NCBI GenBank assembly: GCA_036250195.1
Contig: JAVHZZ010000005.1
Span: 186,970,948 to 187,034,947 of the forward strand
Direction: 5' to 3'
Origin: Mixophyes australis
Lineage: Eukaryota; Chordata; Amphibia; Anura; Limnodynastidae
DNA length: 64,000 bases
A program made the position numbers and the translations under genes. This document shows positions 12,277-23,420 of this stretch, one piece after another; positions within the stretch are counted from its first letter, which is position 1, and each line of letters begins with the position of its first letter. The notes below the pieces were generated by a model. It had not been told where the DNA came from and ran no database searches. It saw only the letters and a list, made by a program, of their open reading frames with translations.

Positions 12277-13558
12277 GGGGTAAATCAAGTTCTGATATTT
12301 TCATTGATTAAAAATCGTGGAAAATCGAGAGTGATAACCTGTGATTTAGTTCCCAAGTCGGCAGATGTATTAAGCTGAGATTTTTACTCTGACCTTCAAA
12401 ATCGCTGGTCATCTCTGGCAAATTGCTTGGATTTCAAACACTCCTGTGTTTAGCAAACTCTCCTGTGTTTAGGTTAAAATGCCATAGACAACACGCTGCT
12501 TCCTAGCTGCGTGATTAGTAAACACATTAATGTTACACTGCCTGTTTTTAGAGCCGCAGGTCCCGCAGCTGTCAAAAGTTAAAAAATATATAAATGTTGT
12601 AAAAAAAATGCGTGGGGTCCCCCTGTCCAACCACTATTAACCCTAGTACTGCCAGCCTACTGCTGGTTGCATAAAAATCGGGAAAAAATTTGCATGGGGT
12701 CACCCCCAATTTTAAAGCAACCAGCACTAGGCAAACCAGTCGGGGTGGTTGGCACTATAGCAGAGGCACTACACCTGGCAGGGGTCTCCCTGCAATAATG
12801 ACATACCAACCCCAGGCCGTTAAGCACTGGGCTGGATTCCCTAGGGAGTGGGGTCCACAAAACAAGCAGCCTCCCCTCTAGGAATGCTGAAATCACTAGG
12901 GCTCTTCCTACACCCCTGGGTGGTTGGTGTAGGGTAATATCGGCTATTATAAACTTAAAAAAAACAAATAGATGCCGTTTTGTTATGTGGAACTACAAGT
13001 CTCAGCCATGGTATGTCATTATGGCAGGGGGACCCCTGCTGAGTATCCCACTGCTATAGTGTCACCCACCGCAGATGGTTTGCCTAGTGCAAGTTGCTTG
13101 AAAACCGGGGGAACCCAACGTAGTTTTTTTTCCTGATTTTCACGCAATCAGCAGTAGACTGGCAGCACTAGGGTTAATAGTGGCCGGACAGGGGGACCCC
13201 ACAACATTTATCTATTTTTCTACTTTTCACAGCCGCCGGGACCTGCAGCTCTGTAGACAGGGCAGTGTAACAGTGGTGTGTTTACTAATTACACACAGCT
13301 AGGAAGCAGCGTGTTGTATCTAACGATTTTTAAAGCAAACTCTGGAGAGTTTGCTTAATCGCAGCTTCATATATTTGAGACTTTATAGCTAGAGTGGCAA
13401 ACACTTGGGACTTTGATCTCTAGCGATTTTTCAAATAGCGATTTTGACAGAAACACATCTCTGGCGATTTTACATGAAATCTCACATTCATGCATCTGCG
13501 AGTTTCAAATCTCCCGAGAAAATGGATTTTCAAAATGGCAGCTTGATACATTTACCCC
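12277..13558. mobile_element. Large foldback DNA element, 1,282 bp
   Basis: The ends GGGGTAAATCAAG and CTTGATACATTTACCCC are inverted and flanked by TA on each side (12275-12276, 13559-13560). The interior is an imperfect palindrome with arms of roughly 600 bp. Landmarks such as CACGCTGCTTCCTAGCTG, AACCCTAGTACTGCCAG and GGGGTCCCCCTGTCC on the left recur reverse-complemented on the right. The TA flanks suggest a Tc1/mariner-type target, which is an inference. There is no transposase, although ordinary frames are open on both arms. Confidence 0.82.
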
Positions 13559-13560
13559 TA

Positions 13561-14997
13561 GGAGTATGATGATCCAAGTCACACTTTTAAACTCATACAC
13601 ACTCCAAGAGGTGACACACACACTCTTGTTACATGGGGCAAGAAATCCGTTCCACTCATGCTTAAGCAGATTTTTCATCTACTATGGAGGACTGTCTAAA
13701 AAAAGCCTGCGGCTTCAGGGATTGTTTTAAAAACAGCATGCAAATGAACAAAAAGATTAATAAGGCAAAATAAACCTAAATTATAAACAATCTATATTTA
13801 TATGCTGGTCATTTGTATAATATGTTGTTGGGTGCTTGTAAGTGAGGATGGGCCCAACTAAGGTTTTGCACTGGGCTCTCTGGCCTCCAGTTATGCTACT
13901 ACTGCAGGTACCAATCACCTCCAGAAGTCATTGCATCAACACTTTCTCCTTCCTTCCCAATATCTATTTTCTTCCAACAACTGCTCCTCTAATGCAATGA
14001 CTGCACTAGAAAGCACAAGAAATGAATGTTGTGGGAACAGTGACCAACAGAGGACCTTGGGGTACAAAGCTGGTGGCGTCAATGCCATCTCTGAGGTATA
14101 GTTTGAATAAAAGCCCCTCTGAGAAAATGTACATTATTAATGATGTTTAAACTATTTAAAATATCCTGTTAAATACAATTTATGATAAACGATTAATAAA
14201 AGAGTTGCTTAACCAATATGACAAATGCTCTCACAAAGTGAATAGTGAAAGATTCACTCCTCTCTAGGTAACAATAAGGCAATCATTTTTACTAGTAACA
14301 GTAAAGATACAAGTGATGAGGTTGGCTATGTTGAGGGAAGTAAATTAAGACAATTTTTTGTTCAGTTTCATTGCTAAAAAATAAATATTCACCACTGTAT
14401 TCATAGAAGATGATTCCTCCTTCCTCCTCTTTTTTACTCCACTTATAACATACCCCACACATCACTCTCAATTTAGAGATGTCCCAAGCTTGGCCCCCAT
14501 CATGATTAATAAAAGAGTAATAAAGCAAAATAGAACATTTCAATAAATAGTATTTATTCATTGATTACTCTTTTCAAAAGAGAAATATAAAGTACACATT
14601 TGACAGACAAGGCACATGTGCGCATTCTGTCAAAAGCCACTAATCTGCATCTTTTAACCTGAACATTCTAAATACCAGCTCTCCTCTGGTCTGAGGTCAG
14701 TGCCCAGGGATGGATGCCATTTTTTTGAATAATTAAGACTATTCATTATTAATAATAAAATAATAATATTAATATGTTATAATTCCCCAAGAATTAATAT
14801 GCCAATAATAAAGCACACATCAAGGTCTAGTATGCCACTTATAATGTCTAGCAAGAACGTATGTGTCAGTGATTATGCCTTGTAAATTGCCCATCAGTAA
14901 TGTCCATGGATAGCAATATTTATAATTAGTTATAATTAGTTGTAATTAGTTATAATACCTAGTAAGACACTCAATTAGTGATCGAAGTAAGCCTGTA
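13561..14997. other. Unannotated AT-rich stretch
   Basis: No coding gene or complete element recognised. A GTTATAATTA tandem triplet occurs near 14,930. Confidence 0.5.
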
Positions 14998-15109
14998 TAC
15001 AGTTGTATGCCATAGTGTCACTTCTCCTACTGCTTTTATTATAAAACTATCAATTCCATTCACTTACATTTTCCATACCATCACTTCTAAATTTCCACTT
15101 CGACCACTG
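14998..15109 (-). mobile_element. Short MITE copy, CAGTGGTCG family (partial)
   Basis: This shares the CACTTCTCCTACTGCTTT and CATTCACTTACATTTTCCAT motifs, and one CGACCACTG end, with the complete copy at 26,378-26,511 (opposite orientation) and the fragment at 44.3 kb. Confidence 0.65.
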
Positions 15110-15565
15110 CACCCAAAATTAATAATGACCATGTCTTTGCAACAGTATTATTGACGCCTAATTAGACACCCATAAATAGCATATAGCATATCTTTAAATC
15201 AAGAAGTTGAGACACCCATTGCAAAGCCTGCTACCCAACATCTTTCCTGCCATGTAAAGGACAAGATTAACATTACTAGATAGAAATATCCTTCACAATC
15301 TCCCCCCCTCTCCTAATTATCGCCACCAAGTCCTCCAGGTCTTCAATCCTGTGAATGAAGATTGCCATCTTCTTTCTCTTGTCCTCTGGATGACATTCAC
15401 TAACGCCTTGTTGGTACAATATCTCCTATCCTCATTCCTTACCCAAATGAAACTTCCAACTGTCCTTATACTCCTAATTTGGTTAATTACACTTTATATA
15501 CAAAGTGACATGTTATAGAAACAATGACTGAAAGCTCTCAGACAATTATTTATAATGGAATCAGA
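15110..15565. other. Unannotated stretch
   Basis: AT-rich sequence with a C-rich 100 bp near 15,300; nothing recognised. Confidence 0.5.
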
Positions 15566-15740
15566 GGGGTATATTTACAAAACTGCGCGTTTGAAAAAGT
15601 GGATATGTTTCCTATAGCAACCAATCAGACTCTAGATGTCATTTTGGAGAATGCGCTAAATAAATCATAATTATAATCTGATTGGTTGCCATAGGCAACA
15701 TCTCTACTTTTTCATACCTGCAGTTTATTAAATATACCCC
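15566..15740. mobile_element. Inverted-repeat MITE, 175 bp
   Basis: The arms of about 75 bp begin GGGGTATATTTA and run through AACTGC, a GAAAAAGT motif and CCTATAGCAACCAATCAGA on the left. The right arm repeats these in reverse complement (ATCTGATTGGTTGCCATAGG and onward). It is essentially all arm with a short AT-rich loop. The duplication at the insertion site is not clear. Confidence 0.82.
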
Positions 15741-16602
15741 ATACTTTTATTGTTTTTGAAATATCAAATCCTGTCAGAACATATAAAGGCAAAACATTAT
15801 TTAACAAGTGGTAATAACGTCTTAAAAAGTAGAGTTAAAAATATTTAGTTGTAGAGTCATGAACAGTCCCTGACATGCATTGCAAACACTCTTTATTTCC
15901 TGTTCCTGGACACAAGTACAATAGTAAATTGTTAAGAATGGTTTGGAGAACAACGTGAGAAGTAAACAACATTGTTTTAGGAATAATTCAGAAATTGTGG
16001 AATGTAATAATATGAAGTGGCAGAAACCAGTTATAAGCACAAATGTACAGAGCTTAAATTAATAATACAAATCATACGAAAGAGTTATGTAATTCATTGT
16101 TTTAAATGTTTTTAGGTACATGGAAAGTACAATGATTTTATTACGCACACTAGACTTGCTTTCTATAAGCCTCTTAACAAACAGTCACTCAGAGTACAGA
16201 ATCATAAAATGGAAAAGTAAAGTAGCATAAACATGTATTTTCCACTTGATAAAAAGGGTATATACATTTTTTGAGATGAAAAGTGGTAGTGTTCTCAAAG
16301 CTCCAGGAATATGCTTAGTTATGGCACGTATAATGTGTTTTGTTCATATTGGCTGCCACAGTAACTGGAAAGAGAATCCTGGAGTGAGTGGCTGTGTGTT
16401 AGAATTGACGTCCACTCAATATGCTTTAAAGGTTTTAACCTATCAAGCCAATTAATTGCTTGAAACTGTCAGGTACTTATAAATGTCAGCAAACATTTTG
16501 TGCTCAGCAAGCAGAAGTGATGATGACATAAAAGAGTGATCCTGGCAAAGCAACCTTGAGTAAAAAAAGGGTTTGTTTGCAAACTCGTCTGTTTTGTGGC
16601 TC
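15741..16602. other. Unannotated AT-rich stretch
   Basis: No element or gene recognised; the short open frames at 15.8-16.0 and 16.2-16.5 kb have no known domains. Confidence 0.5.
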
Positions 16603-16610
16603 GGCACAAG

Positions 16611-16823
16611 CACACCTCCCAACATTTACTCAGGCAAAATTGGGACAAAATAAGTTGCGCCCATGATCTGTTCAGGCCACAAGTCCATTTTAAATAAACA
16701 CTGTCTCATTTTCTCAACAACACCCACTTTGTGATGAAGCCCCAACACTTCCTTGTTGTCCTACTCCTTTAGGGATCCATGAGTTGAGACTGTCCTGCTG
16801 CAAACGGGATGGTTGGGATGTAT
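16611..16823. mobile_element. hAT-like MITE, 213 bp (CACACCTCCCAAC family)
   Basis: The left end CACACCTCCCAACATTT pairs with the right end GGATGGTTGGGATGTAT. The flanks are GGCACAAG (16603-16610) and GGCACAAA (16824-16831), an 8-bp duplication with one mismatch, as expected for an older hAT-type insertion. Confidence 0.78.
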
Positions 16824-16982
16824 GGCACAAAGCCCTCTCAATATTAGAGACCTGTTTAGTAAGAGCCAGAAAGGCAAGGCTTTTGTTTTATGCTTGTTTC
16901 TATCCATACCTTTAGCTGTGAGCTAAATAAACATAACTGCTGGACTCTGCTTGCGTTTTCAATGCGGTGGTAATCGTTTTTA

Positions 16983-17052
16983 TTTAAAGCGGCAATGTGG
17001 GGACCCGTAAGGTTTAGTGTTTAAACACTTAACCCGACATTGCCGCTTTAAA
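16983..17052. repeat. Short perfect inverted repeat
   Basis: Arms TTTAAAGCGGCAATGT (16983-16998) and its exact complement (17037-17052) enclose a 38-bp loop. The loop contains a second smaller palindrome around GTGTTTAAACAC. It may be the core of a TTAA-targeting MITE, but no outer ends were found. Confidence 0.7.
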
Positions 17053-18273
17053 TTTCCATTGCCAGACGTCGCGCTGACGTCAGCCTGCACTGACGACCAC
17101 TTGTTGAATCGGAATCACTTGCTGTCATTATGGTACTTTCATCGGAAATGTCCAGCGTCGGCTTGAAAGTAAGTCTGTTTATTTTCACATCATTTTTTCA
17201 GCATTTCAGATTTTAGTTGTAGGGTTTAAAGTTGTCGGAATAGTGATAATAGTTAAAGCGTACCCCACCTCATATGTGCCTGATGTTGTATTCCTTGTCT
17301 ACTCAAGGCAATAGTTATCCCAATGGCTTGATTCCCTCACAATGGTGCAGATGCTGTGACGCAAAAGTACAGCATAAAGTCAAATACAGCGAAAAACTTA
17401 AAGGGCCAGATATCTAAATTATTATATCTGCAAAAAACTGTTTCCTGTGCTTTACTAAAGCTGTGCTAGTGCAACATGTACAGGCTTATGTCAGTCAGCA
17501 GCATATTAATATCAGCTGGCACAAGCAAACTTGCAAGTAAAGCAGCACCAAAGGAGCAATAGAAGTTAAATAGATGTTCTACAGGGACAACTAAAGACAT
17601 TTACAGAAGGCCATGTCTCTCCCTGGTAGACCCTACTTCTTTAAGAGGATGGTGCAAGAATTGCGGCAATAAATGACACCTGAGACTGATGTAGTGGTGC
17701 TGCTCACACTCTTTGAAAGAGTTACTTAAAGTGATTGCTCCATTCCGTGAGCCGCAGAAAGCTTACTTTGATCTAAGTGAACATACTGAATGCTCCAAGT
17801 ATAGATCCTGGCTCAGCAGTCATTCACCACAACTGTCTTGGCACAACAGGTGTACACAAGTATAAAGACAATCGAGTAAAGTCACGGATGTTTAGCCTAA
17901 ACCATCTTGGGAGGATATAGCTACAGGATGAGGTTTTGTTGCCAGCCCAGATTGTCTAAAAGATGATCCATGTGCTGTATGCCATGCATATTTAAAGGAG
18001 GATGCAAATTAGCTGTTCTCACTGGTAGGCAATACCTCAAACACCAAGAACTTCCTCCTGGAGAGGACTTCCTACTGGAGTCATAAATAGCTGTTGCTGC
18101 TGCTGCTGATAATGATGATGATGATGAGTCTTCCAAGCAGTCAACTCCAAGGGTCAAAACAACATCAGCTCCTGGTAAGAATGCTCCTACTTTTAATAGG
18201 GCTAAGAAAGCTGGGACAGAACTCTTTGCTTTGCCCATAAGGCCTAGTATTGAGAATGAATTAGGTATAAGGA
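17053..18273. other. Stretch upstream of the gag/protease remnant
   Basis: This may contain further decayed gag sequence (17.56-18.27 kb), because it lies directly upstream of a zinc knuckle on the same strand. I could not follow one frame through it. A (TGCTGC)/(GATGAT) low-complexity run lies at about 18,092-18,125. Confidence 0.4.
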
Positions 18274-18597
18274 ACAGGGCATATAGTGTGTTATTACTGC
18301 CACGGTCTGGGTCATATGGCAGTAAACTGTCCTATTGCCCAGTAACCCATAGAATGTGATAAAGGGAAACATAGATCCTCATTCGCTAGACCTGCATATG
18401 CTGCTTTAACTTATCCAGACAAAGAGGGGCAAGTATGTACTATCACAGCAGAAGGTCATCCTGTCCAAGCTCTATTGGACTCTCATAGTCTAAAGACCTT
18501 TGTATATGTTGGCCTGGTTAATACTGTCAAACATAATATCAAAGACTACCCCATTGCTGTAATTTCAATTGAGATTTCCTGTGTGACCAAAAATTAA
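18274..18597 (+). pseudogene. Ty3/gypsy-like retrotransposon gag (zinc knuckle) to protease remnant
   Basis: One frame first encodes a CCHC zinc knuckle (C-YY-C-HGLG-H-MAVN-C, codons 18289-18330), the nucleic-acid-binding motif of retrotransposon Gag. It meets a TAA stop at 18343-18345, then continues open for 83 codons to a TAA at 18595-18597. The second part contains A-L-L-D-S-H-S (Asp codon at 18478-18480), followed by K-T-F-V. This fits a retropepsin active site, whose family consensus is D-S/T-G, with His in place of the Gly. The gag-then-protease order is that of LTR retrotransposons. No reverse transcriptase or LTRs are recognisable nearby. It is dead: one in-frame stop, an altered active site and truncation. 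Confidence 0.72.
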
Positions 18598-18942
18598 GAA
18601 AGTTAGTTATAAAAACTTAAGCATAATGTTATATAGATATGTGACTTTCCACTGTTCTGGAATGTATGGGGAAGGGCAGACCCGGCACTACCGTTTGGCA
18701 GCTTTAGGCAGCTGCCTAGAGGTTCAGGATCCATGGTATATGGTGTGCATAATACACTAGGTAGAGGTGGATAAAAAGGGGGGGGGGGCAGAGAAGGCAA
18801 GTGCCCCAGGCCCCCTCTCTCAGGGAACACCCAGCCGAAGTACTCCTGTAGTATTGGCTAAAGGGGTGCCAGTGTGGGACAGTTTGGTATCGGGTGCTGA
18901 CTTCATGCTGCTGCGGATCATATTCGTCCCTTTCAATATTGG

Positions 18943-19273
18943 GCACTCCCCAGTGCTTTTGGGGTGTCCTCCCTAATTGTGCATAAATATTTCTGGCTGT
19001 CAAAATTACTATCTGTCAGCGGTATCTACCAACTAATTTTTAGCACTCCCCAGTGCTTTTGGGGTGTCCCCCCTAATTGTGCATAAATATTTCTGGCTGT
19101 CAAAATTACTATCTGTCAGTAGTATCTACCAACTAATTTTTAGCACTCCCCAGTGCTTTTGGGGTGTCCCCCATAATTGTGCATAAATATTTCTGGCTGT
19201 CAAAATTACTATCTGTCAGCAGTATCTGCCAAATAATTTTTAGCACTCCACAGTGCTTTTGGGGTGTCTATTA

Positions 19274-19275
<2 letters not shown>
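18943..19275. repeat. 100-bp tandem repeat, about 3.3 copies
   Basis: Units starting GCACTCCCCAGTGCTTTTGG begin at 18943, 19043, 19143 and 19243, giving a period of exactly 100 bp with few differences. The fourth unit is cut short and passes directly into (TA)n. Each unit begins with a small palindrome, GCACTCCCCAGTGC. Confidence 0.95.

Positions 19276-19276
<1 letters not shown>

Positions 19277-19353
<77 letters not shown>
19277..19353. repeat. (TA)n microsatellite
   Basis: About 77 bp of alternating T and A with one TAAATA interruption near 19,311. It directly abuts the truncated last unit of the 100-bp tandem repeat. Confidence 0.95.
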
Positions 19354-19361
<8 letters not shown>

Positions 19362-19904
19362 TTATAAACAAACAGATCTATAAACATTTACAAGGAGCTA
19401 TAATCACTCACAACACATCCACACCACTACACACATATTAATAGCAGTATACCGCAACAAGAGCTATAACGCTATAAATGTAAACCACTGGCTGCTTTCA
19501 ACAACCATTCAAGGTATACTTTCTATTTTCCTACCCTCCCTCCCCCATAACAACCCCCTCTTCTCTCCACACATGAGCACCAAATACAACCAAGAAGTTC
19601 GGCCGTGAACAAAGTAAAAAGGAAAGGGAGGAACAACAAAAGAAAAGGAGTGTTCTTCTAATCTCCCTCCCATCTCTCTCTTAGCTGTTTTCCAGACACA
19701 GCACCGAAAAAAGGTTCTCCATACCTATACCACCACACACACCACGTATTAGTTGCACCACGGCAGAAACCCAACAAAGTAAAGAACCCACAGGAACCGG
19801 AACTCCTGCATCACCTGATAAGGCAGCAACCGACACACCACCAATACAACACATATACAAGGTGATCCCCTCAGAAGGATCCCTTCCCCCTCTACTAATT
19901 TAAT

Positions 19905-20130
19905 GTTGAGGTTGATTTCAGGGTGGGAGGCCTAATTATTAAACATGGGTGCTATTGATTTGATGTCAGTGCTGGTTAGAGCTTTATAAATTTCATTTAC
20001 CTGTCTTTTTACAAATATCGCACCAACATTCCAGGATCCAGACAAGTAGCAACTGAACTAAAGACACTAGCAGTCACAGGTAATGATAGCTGCAAGAACA
20101 GGCAGGAGAGAGCAGGCCTGTCTGCCAACT
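19905..20130 (+). repeat. Interspersed repeat copy, CATTCCAGGATCCAGACAA family
   Basis: Motifs in fixed order (GGCCTAATTATTAAA, GGGTGCTATTGATTT, CATTCCAGGATCCAGACAA, AGAACAGGCAGGAGAGAGCA) are shared with copies at 25.80-26.32 kb and 45.89-46.27 kb. The last copy lies inside a hAT element, so the family is probably the interior of non-autonomous hAT elements. Confidence 0.72.
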
Positions 20131-21201
20131 GTCCTGAATCTAGTGAAGCAATTATGAATTTTGGTGACTGTCCTGCTTAGTCATGATTTGTCCAATTGCA
20201 AGGACAGTTGAGAGGTATGTCCCACTTCATACTGTACTGTTCAAGAAGGTTAAGCTACGTTCATCGAACAGAAGTGCACACACTATTGCCTGTGTATTTA
20301 ACTAAAATGAAAGCCATATTAGAATATAGGTCCCTCTCTTCTTATGTGCCCCAGGCCCCTCAGAAAATTAATCCCGCTATGATAAGGGGTGCCTGAATGC
20401 CAGCCCCCCCCCCCCCGCCCCTCCCACCATGGTGCATCATGTGCACCACATACTCTGATCGGTCAACAGCAGGGGCTGCTGAGCTGGAAGTAAGCCAGAG
20501 TAACAGAGAGAGCGCAGTGGAGAAGAAGACAGAGCAGGAGGAGACAGGGAAGGGGTAAGTGCAGTGAGTGTGTGCTATGTTAGTCGGGGGCCAGGCTGAG
20601 AGAGGCAGTACCATCATTATATGATGATCTAAGGGTATAATATGACTGCATTATGTACATCATGCAGCTACTTAATTAATACAGTCATACAGGGCATTAT
20701 GGAACTATATTGGAGCATAGATATATGGAGCAAAAAAGGTGGGGCTTTATGGAACTATTTTGAACATTATGGAGCTATGTGGGGGCATTATAAAGTTACA
20801 TGGGTAGGTTGTAGACCACAGGAGACATTTTTGATCTATGTGATGTGAATACAGAGCTGTACAGATGCATATGGTGGCGCATGTGGATAAAATTGGGATG
20901 TACTGAATTTGTTGAATATTGGGTTGTATATGATATGTACATAATCTATCTATATGGGCAGTTGGGTCTAATGTGCACAATATTTACATTTTGTTAGACC
21001 ATATATATTACATATTCATATTTTCACAATACCGTATACTGTAGGCTCAGGTGCTAAGTATTTAGTTTTAAGAGCAAAAATATTGTCTTTGTTGCCATAA
21101 GATGGGTCCCAAATACATAATTACATACATAAATACCAAATGAAAAGAATTGGGACACTTAAAGCTACAAATCACTAAAAAAATGACAGTTGGATATAAT
21201 A
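20131..21201. other. Unannotated stretch
   Basis: It contains a poly-C/G run near 20,405-20,420, a GC-rich section to 20.6 kb with a GGGTAAGTG donor-like site, then AT-rich sequence with loose GGAGCTATGTGG repeats. No gene recognised. Confidence 0.5.
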
Positions 21202-22321
21202 CAGTCATGGCCAAAAGATTTGAGAATGACACAAATATTATTTTTAGCAAAGTCTGCTGCCTCAGTTTTTATGATGGCGATTTGCATATACTCCAGAATG
21301 TCATGAAGAATGATCAGATGAATTGCAATTAATTTCAAAGTCCCTCTTTGCCATGACAATGGACATCATCCCAAGAACAATATTTCCACTGTATTTCAGC
21401 CCTGCCACAAATAGACCAGCTGACATCAGGTCAATGATTCTCTCCTTAACACGGGTGAGAGTGTTGATGAGGACAAGGCTGGAGATCACTCTGTCATGAT
21501 GATTGAGTTAGAATAACAGACTGGAAGCTTTAATAGGAGGGTGGTACTTGAAATCATTGCTCTTCCTCTGTTAATCATGGTTACCCACAAGGAAACATAT
21601 GCAGTCAACATTCCTTTGCACAAAAAGGGCTCCAGATTGTTTGGGGCATCTGGAAAACGACTGTCTGGAGAAGGAAAGGTGAGCGCTACCATCAGTCCTG
21701 TGTCATGCCAACAGTAAAGCATCACTCACAATTTTGCCTAGGAACACAGCCATGAATAAAGAATGGTACAAAAGCATCCTTCAAGAGCAACTTCTTCCAA
21801 CCATTTAAGAACAGTTTGGTGACGAACAATACCTTTTCCAGCATGATGGAGCAGCTTGCCATAATACAAATGTGATAACTAATTGACTCGGAGAACAAAA
21901 CATCAAAATTTTGGGTACATGGCCAGGACACTCCCCAGACCTTAATCACTTTGAGAACTTGTGGTCAACCCTTAAAAGACGAGTGGACAAACAAAAAACC
22001 ACACACTCTGACAAACTCCAAGCATTGATTAGGCAAGAATGGGCAGCCATCAGTCAGTATGTGGCTCAGAAGTTGATTGACAGCATACCAGGGCAAATTG
22101 CAGAGGTCTTCAAAAAGAAGGGTCAACACTGCAAATATTTATTCTTTGCAAAAAGTTCATGTAGTTATCAATAAAAGACTTTGACACTTATGAAATGCTT
22201 ATAATTTTGCTTCAGTATACCATATCAACATCTGACAAAAAGGTCTAAAAGCACTGAAGCAGCAAACTTTGTGAAAACCAATCCTTGTGTCATTCTCAAA
22301 ACTTTTGGCCATGCATGACTG
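21202..22321 (+). mobile_element. Tc1/mariner-type transposon, internally deleted
   Basis: The left end CAGTCATGGCCAAAAGATTT and the right end AAACTTTTGGCC...GACTG are inverted repeats flanked by TA (21200-21201 and 22322-22323), the Tc1 target. Sub-terminal sequence (TGAGAATGACACAAATATT, AAGTCTGCTGCCTCAG) also recurs inverted at the other end. Tc1-like elements of this type are normally about 1.6 kb; this copy is 1.12 kb because much of the transposase gene is missing. The right terminal repeat has a few extra bases (GGCCATGCATGACTG). Confidence 0.93.
21577..22174 (+). pseudogene. Tc1-like transposase, deleted and frameshifted
   Basis: An ATG at 21577 opens a frame matching the family's N-terminus (M-V-T-H-K-E-T). 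After about 17 codons it jumps to sequence that normally lies just after the first catalytic Asp region (R-L-F-G-A-S-G-K-R-L). Most of the paired helix-turn-helix DNA-binding region and the start of the DDE domain are therefore missing. A second deletion follows CAACAGTAAAGCATC near 21,722. The C-terminal 88 codons (21911-22174) are in one frame and contain G-H-S-P-D-L-N-H-F-E-N-L-W, the Tc1 'PDLNPIENLW' motif with its third catalytic residue, then K-R-R-V-D. It cannot make an active enzyme. Confidence 0.9.
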
Positions 22322-22323
22322 TA

Positions 22324-23073
22324 TATATGCTATAGTGGCATAAGATGGTGGGGACATTAGGTGACATATGGGGGCAACTAGTACAGTGGAAGGTAACTCG
22401 GGGGAAACTGGTACAGTGGATAGTATGTGGGGGACACATGGCATTGTGAAGGACATAGATGTGAACCCCTGTACCTGGGAGGTGAGTGCATCTGATTTTA
22501 ATTGCATTGTAATGGTGTTTGAAGCATATAGGTTAGTGTAGGACATGCATACAATGAGGTACCCTTGATGCTGGGAAGCAAATTTAGATGTTATGATCAA
22601 AATATGAAGCAATACCTCATGTTTTCATTTTGCACAGAAATATGCTTTAAGTGTTAAGGACATCAATTGTCTTTATGTTTTGTATACATATAGGTCATTT
22701 ATATTGCTGTGCAGCTGATACCATGTATAATATGGGATTAATTGAGTGCTGGCTTATTTCACCTCTGATAGTGAAGGGCACATGCAGGTACACATGCAGT
22801 TACACTGGTGGCATGTTTATGTATGGTGGTGTCATAATGGCACGGTATCAAACAAATCATCACAAAAAGGGTCTATTGACGGCTTATTGCAACAAGCTTT
22901 TTTTGCTTTGTTACAAAATCTAACGTTTGAACCACCTCCCTCTAGAAATCCTGCTTTTACCCCTTGGAAGTTGTGGACAGTGGTCTGCATCAGCCACCAG
23001 TTATTACTTTTATTTTACAAAAGTCAAGTGTGTGTGAAGGTCTGGACTTGGGATTTGGTGATAGATGGGGCAG
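22324..23073. other. Unannotated stretch
   Basis: Loose G-rich repeats (TGGGGGCAACTAGTACAGTGG-like) at 22.35-22.45 kb, then AT-rich sequence. No gene recognised. Confidence 0.5.
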
Positions 23074-23420
23074 TAGTGTGGAGGTGTGCCCAGCCGCCGA
23101 GTCGCTCGTCAAGAGCGGGAAGTTGGAACCCAAGAAGAAAGAAGACAACTCACCATATCTGCGTTCCAGCGCTTGTAAGTCTCCATCTTTTTCCGCAGGT
23201 CCCGGCAATGAGTGGAGGGCAAGTGAGCCAATCAGGGCTCACATTCCCCTGCTGGCCAATCGGCGGCCAGATAGGTGAGCCAATCCTGGCTCACCTCCGG
23301 ACGTTTCCATTGTTGGTACCGCTGCAAGCCAATCAGGGCTTGCGGGGCTGCCAAGTGAAGTCAGAGCGCAGGCGGATTTTCAGAGTAGTGCAGGCAGGGA
23401 GCGCCGAGGTGTTGGCAGGC
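23074..23420 (+). mobile_element. Diverged LTR-like segment related to the 51-57 kb LTRs
   Basis: It begins TGTGGAGG like the LTRs at 51,029 and 54,577, and shares an AAGAAAGAAGA tract at a similar offset. It then has four palindromes, each with CCAAT at the stem-loop junction (23223-23242, 23252-23270, 23273-23296, 23324-23343), in the same order and with the same stem lengths (7, 6, 9, 7 bp) as those LTRs. Outside the palindromes similarity is weak. No TATA box or CRE was seen and no right end was found, so this is most likely the left part of an old relative's LTR. Confidence 0.62.

Noticed and set aside
19253..19441. 62-codon frame with long Ile-Tyr runs
   Set aside because: It is a direct translation of the (TA)n microsatellite.
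22990..23208. Minus-strand 72-codon frame over the old LTR-like segment
   Set aside because: It overlaps the plus-strand palindromes and has no domain; palindromes tend to leave both strands open.
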